Both the position numbers and the translations under genes were made by a program. Shown here one piece after another: positions 4,834 through 5,901 of a stretch of DNA of 5,901 nucleotides (its first letter is position 1; every line of letters starts with the position of its first letter). Origin of the DNA: JANRLJ01 sp034437895 (GTDB taxonomy: Bacteria; Chloroflexota; Anaerolineae; Aggregatilineales; Phototrophicaceae). The notes below the pieces were generated by a model, which did no database searches, was not told the origin of the DNA, and saw only the letters and a list, made by a program, of their open reading frames with translations. The stretch spans positions 1 through 5,901 of the forward strand of contig DAOTTO010000141.1 of NCBI GenBank assembly GCA_034437895.1, written 5' to 3'.

Positions 4834-5901
4834 TTACAACGCCCGGTAACGATCAATAATCGGCTGCATCCGTGCCAGCGCTTCTCGCAGTAAATCCGTC
4901 GATTGCAAAATACTGATCCGCAAGTAACCGCCCCAATTTTCACCAAAGCCGGTGCCGGGGAAGATCAAGACGTGCGCTTCTTTCAGCAGCAGATACGCCA
5001 ACTCGGTAGCGTGAATCCCGGTGGGGGCGCTGTTCGTCCACAAGAAGAACGCACCGCGTGGGTCGCTGTAATCCAACCCCATCGCTGTAAGGCCGTCCAT
5101 CATCAAGCGGCGGCGCTCGGTATAAATGCGGTGGAATTCGCGCAGCGGCTCCTGCGTCCCATTCAGGGCAGCCAATCCCGCCCATTGGCTGACGCTGGCA
5201 GCCGCGCCTGTCGTCGCATTTTTGACCCGTGTCATGGCCTGAATAAAGTTCACAGGCGCAGCGACATAGCCAACCCGAAAACCCGTCATGGCGTAGGTCT
5301 TAGAAAATCCGTTGAGCGTAATCGTGCGATCTTCCATCCCCGGCAGCGAGCCGATGCTGAAATGTCGCCAATCGTCATAGATGAATTTCTCGTAAATCTC
5401 ATCGGAGATGACGATCAGATTATGCTTAATGGCGATATGGGCGATCTCGCGCAGGCGTTCTTCAGTGACGATGCCGCTGGTGGGATTGCTCGGTGTGATA
5501 ATCAAAATCGCTTTAGTGCGTAGGGTGATCGCCGCCTCAACTGATTCGGGACGCAGATTAAAAGCGTCCTCGTGATCGGTGGGAATCAGCACCATTTTGC
5601 CGCCTGCCGCCTCAATCGCCTCATCATACGAGGTGTAGCGCGGATCAGGCACGAGGATTTCGTCATCAGGATCGAGCAGCGCCTGCATAATCAGGAACAA
5701 GCCTTCCTGCCCGCCTGTCGTGACGATGATGTTTTCGCGTTCAACCGATAAGCCATTTTCGCGCCGCAATTTTTCCGCGATGGCCTCACGCAGTTCAGGC
5801 AAGCCCGCGACGGGCGAAAGTCCGGTTTTTTGCTGACGAATCGCGTCTTCAGCGGCGGCGATGATGTGCGACGGTGTGGCTAGATCCGGGTCGCCGCGCC
5901 C
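4834..5901 (-). CDS. PLP-dependent class I/II aminotransferase, N-terminus cut by window edge
   Basis: Fold-type I aminotransferase that moves an amino group between an amino acid and a 2-oxo acid using pyridoxal phosphate. 355 residues are visible; the frame continues past the right edge, so roughly 30-45 N-terminal residues are missing if the protein has the usual length near 390-400. Numbered from the first visible residue: GRGDPDLATP (1-10, substrate-binding loop), AGLPELREAI, TTGGQEGL (phosphate-binding turn, about 61-68), SNPTSG (N139), SDEIY (D167, which pairs with the pyridine nitrogen, and Y170), SKTYAMTGFRVGY (Schiff-base K201 and R209), and LRIS (R328, which binds the substrate alpha-carboxylate). 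These fit the aspartate/alanine-type Igamma group, but the amino acid used cannot be told. At the site that in relatives reads Y-(S/T)-P-x-x-G this protein reads LSPVAG (L28). The TTG at 5800-5802 is an internal leucine, not the start. It is the first visible gene of the minus-strand run, and its stop (TAA, 4834-4836) is 211 bp before the M20 gene. Confidence 0.94.
   Translation of the reverse strand, partial: GRGDPDLATPSHIIAAAEDAIRQQKTGLSPVAGLPELREAIAEKLRRENGLSVERENIIVTTGGQEGLFLIMQALLDPDDEILVPDPRYTSYDEAIEAAGGKMVLIPTDHEDAFNLRPESVEAAITLRTKAILIITPSNPTSGIVTEERLREIAHIAIKHNLIVISDEIYEKFIYDDWRHFSIGSLPGMEDRTITLNGFSKTYAMTGFRVGYVAAPVNFIQAMTRVKNATTGAAASVSQWAGLAALNGTQEPLREFHRIYTERRRLMMDGLTAMGLDYSDPRGAFFLWTNSAPTGIHATELAYLLLKEAHVLIFPGTGFGENWGGYLRISILQSTDLLREALARMQPIIDRYRAL

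Noticed and set aside
4903..5523. Open reading frame of 206 codons on the plus strand
   Set aside because: Antisense to the aminotransferase gene, with no domain-like features; a shadow of the real frame.
5800..5802. TTG as the start of the aminotransferase
   Set aside because: The frame continues upstream without a stop to the window edge, and the extra 33 residues carry the conserved GRGDPDLATP segment, so this codon is an internal leucine.

Overview
The window holds four protein-coding genes, all on the minus strand, so they are read from right to left. In order of transcription they are a PLP-dependent class I/II aminotransferase (cut by the right edge), an M20-family metallo-amidohydrolase (ArgE/DapE/carboxypeptidase G2 type), a cyclic amidohydrolase of the dihydroorotase/allantoinase/hydantoinase superfamily, and an M14 zinc carboxypeptidase (cut by the left edge). 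The two middle genes are complete. All four reading frames are intact, and the catalytic or metal-binding residues can be located in each. No RNA gene, CRISPR array, transposase or defence gene was seen.

The genes are not tightly packed. The three spacers are 238, 140 and 211 bp long. Each spacer holds one copy, in the same orientation, of a diverged imperfect inverted repeat. Its left arm is built from CACCAAGA-like units and its right arm from CTCTGTGTC/CTTTGTGG-like units, with a period of about 9 nt. The spacer next to the aminotransferase also holds a separate 28-bp quasi-palindrome with GTAGGGG and CGCCCCTAT ends. These repeats are the least ordinary part of the window.

Functionally the set looks like peptide and amino-acid (or ureide) scavenging. 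A carboxypeptidase would release amino acids, an M20 enzyme would cleave an N-acyl or peptide bond, a cyclic amidohydrolase would open a cyclic amide or ureide, and an aminotransferase would move the amino group. No single pathway can be proved: the substrate residues are mixed, and the repeat-filled spacers argue against a compact operon.

The moderate GC, the single-strand gene run, the gene types and this style of intergenic repeat would fit an environmental bacterium such as a member of the Chloroflexota (Anaerolineae-like). That is a low-confidence inference from general familiarity, because there is no phylogenetic marker in the window. I see no clear evidence for a new multi-gene system.
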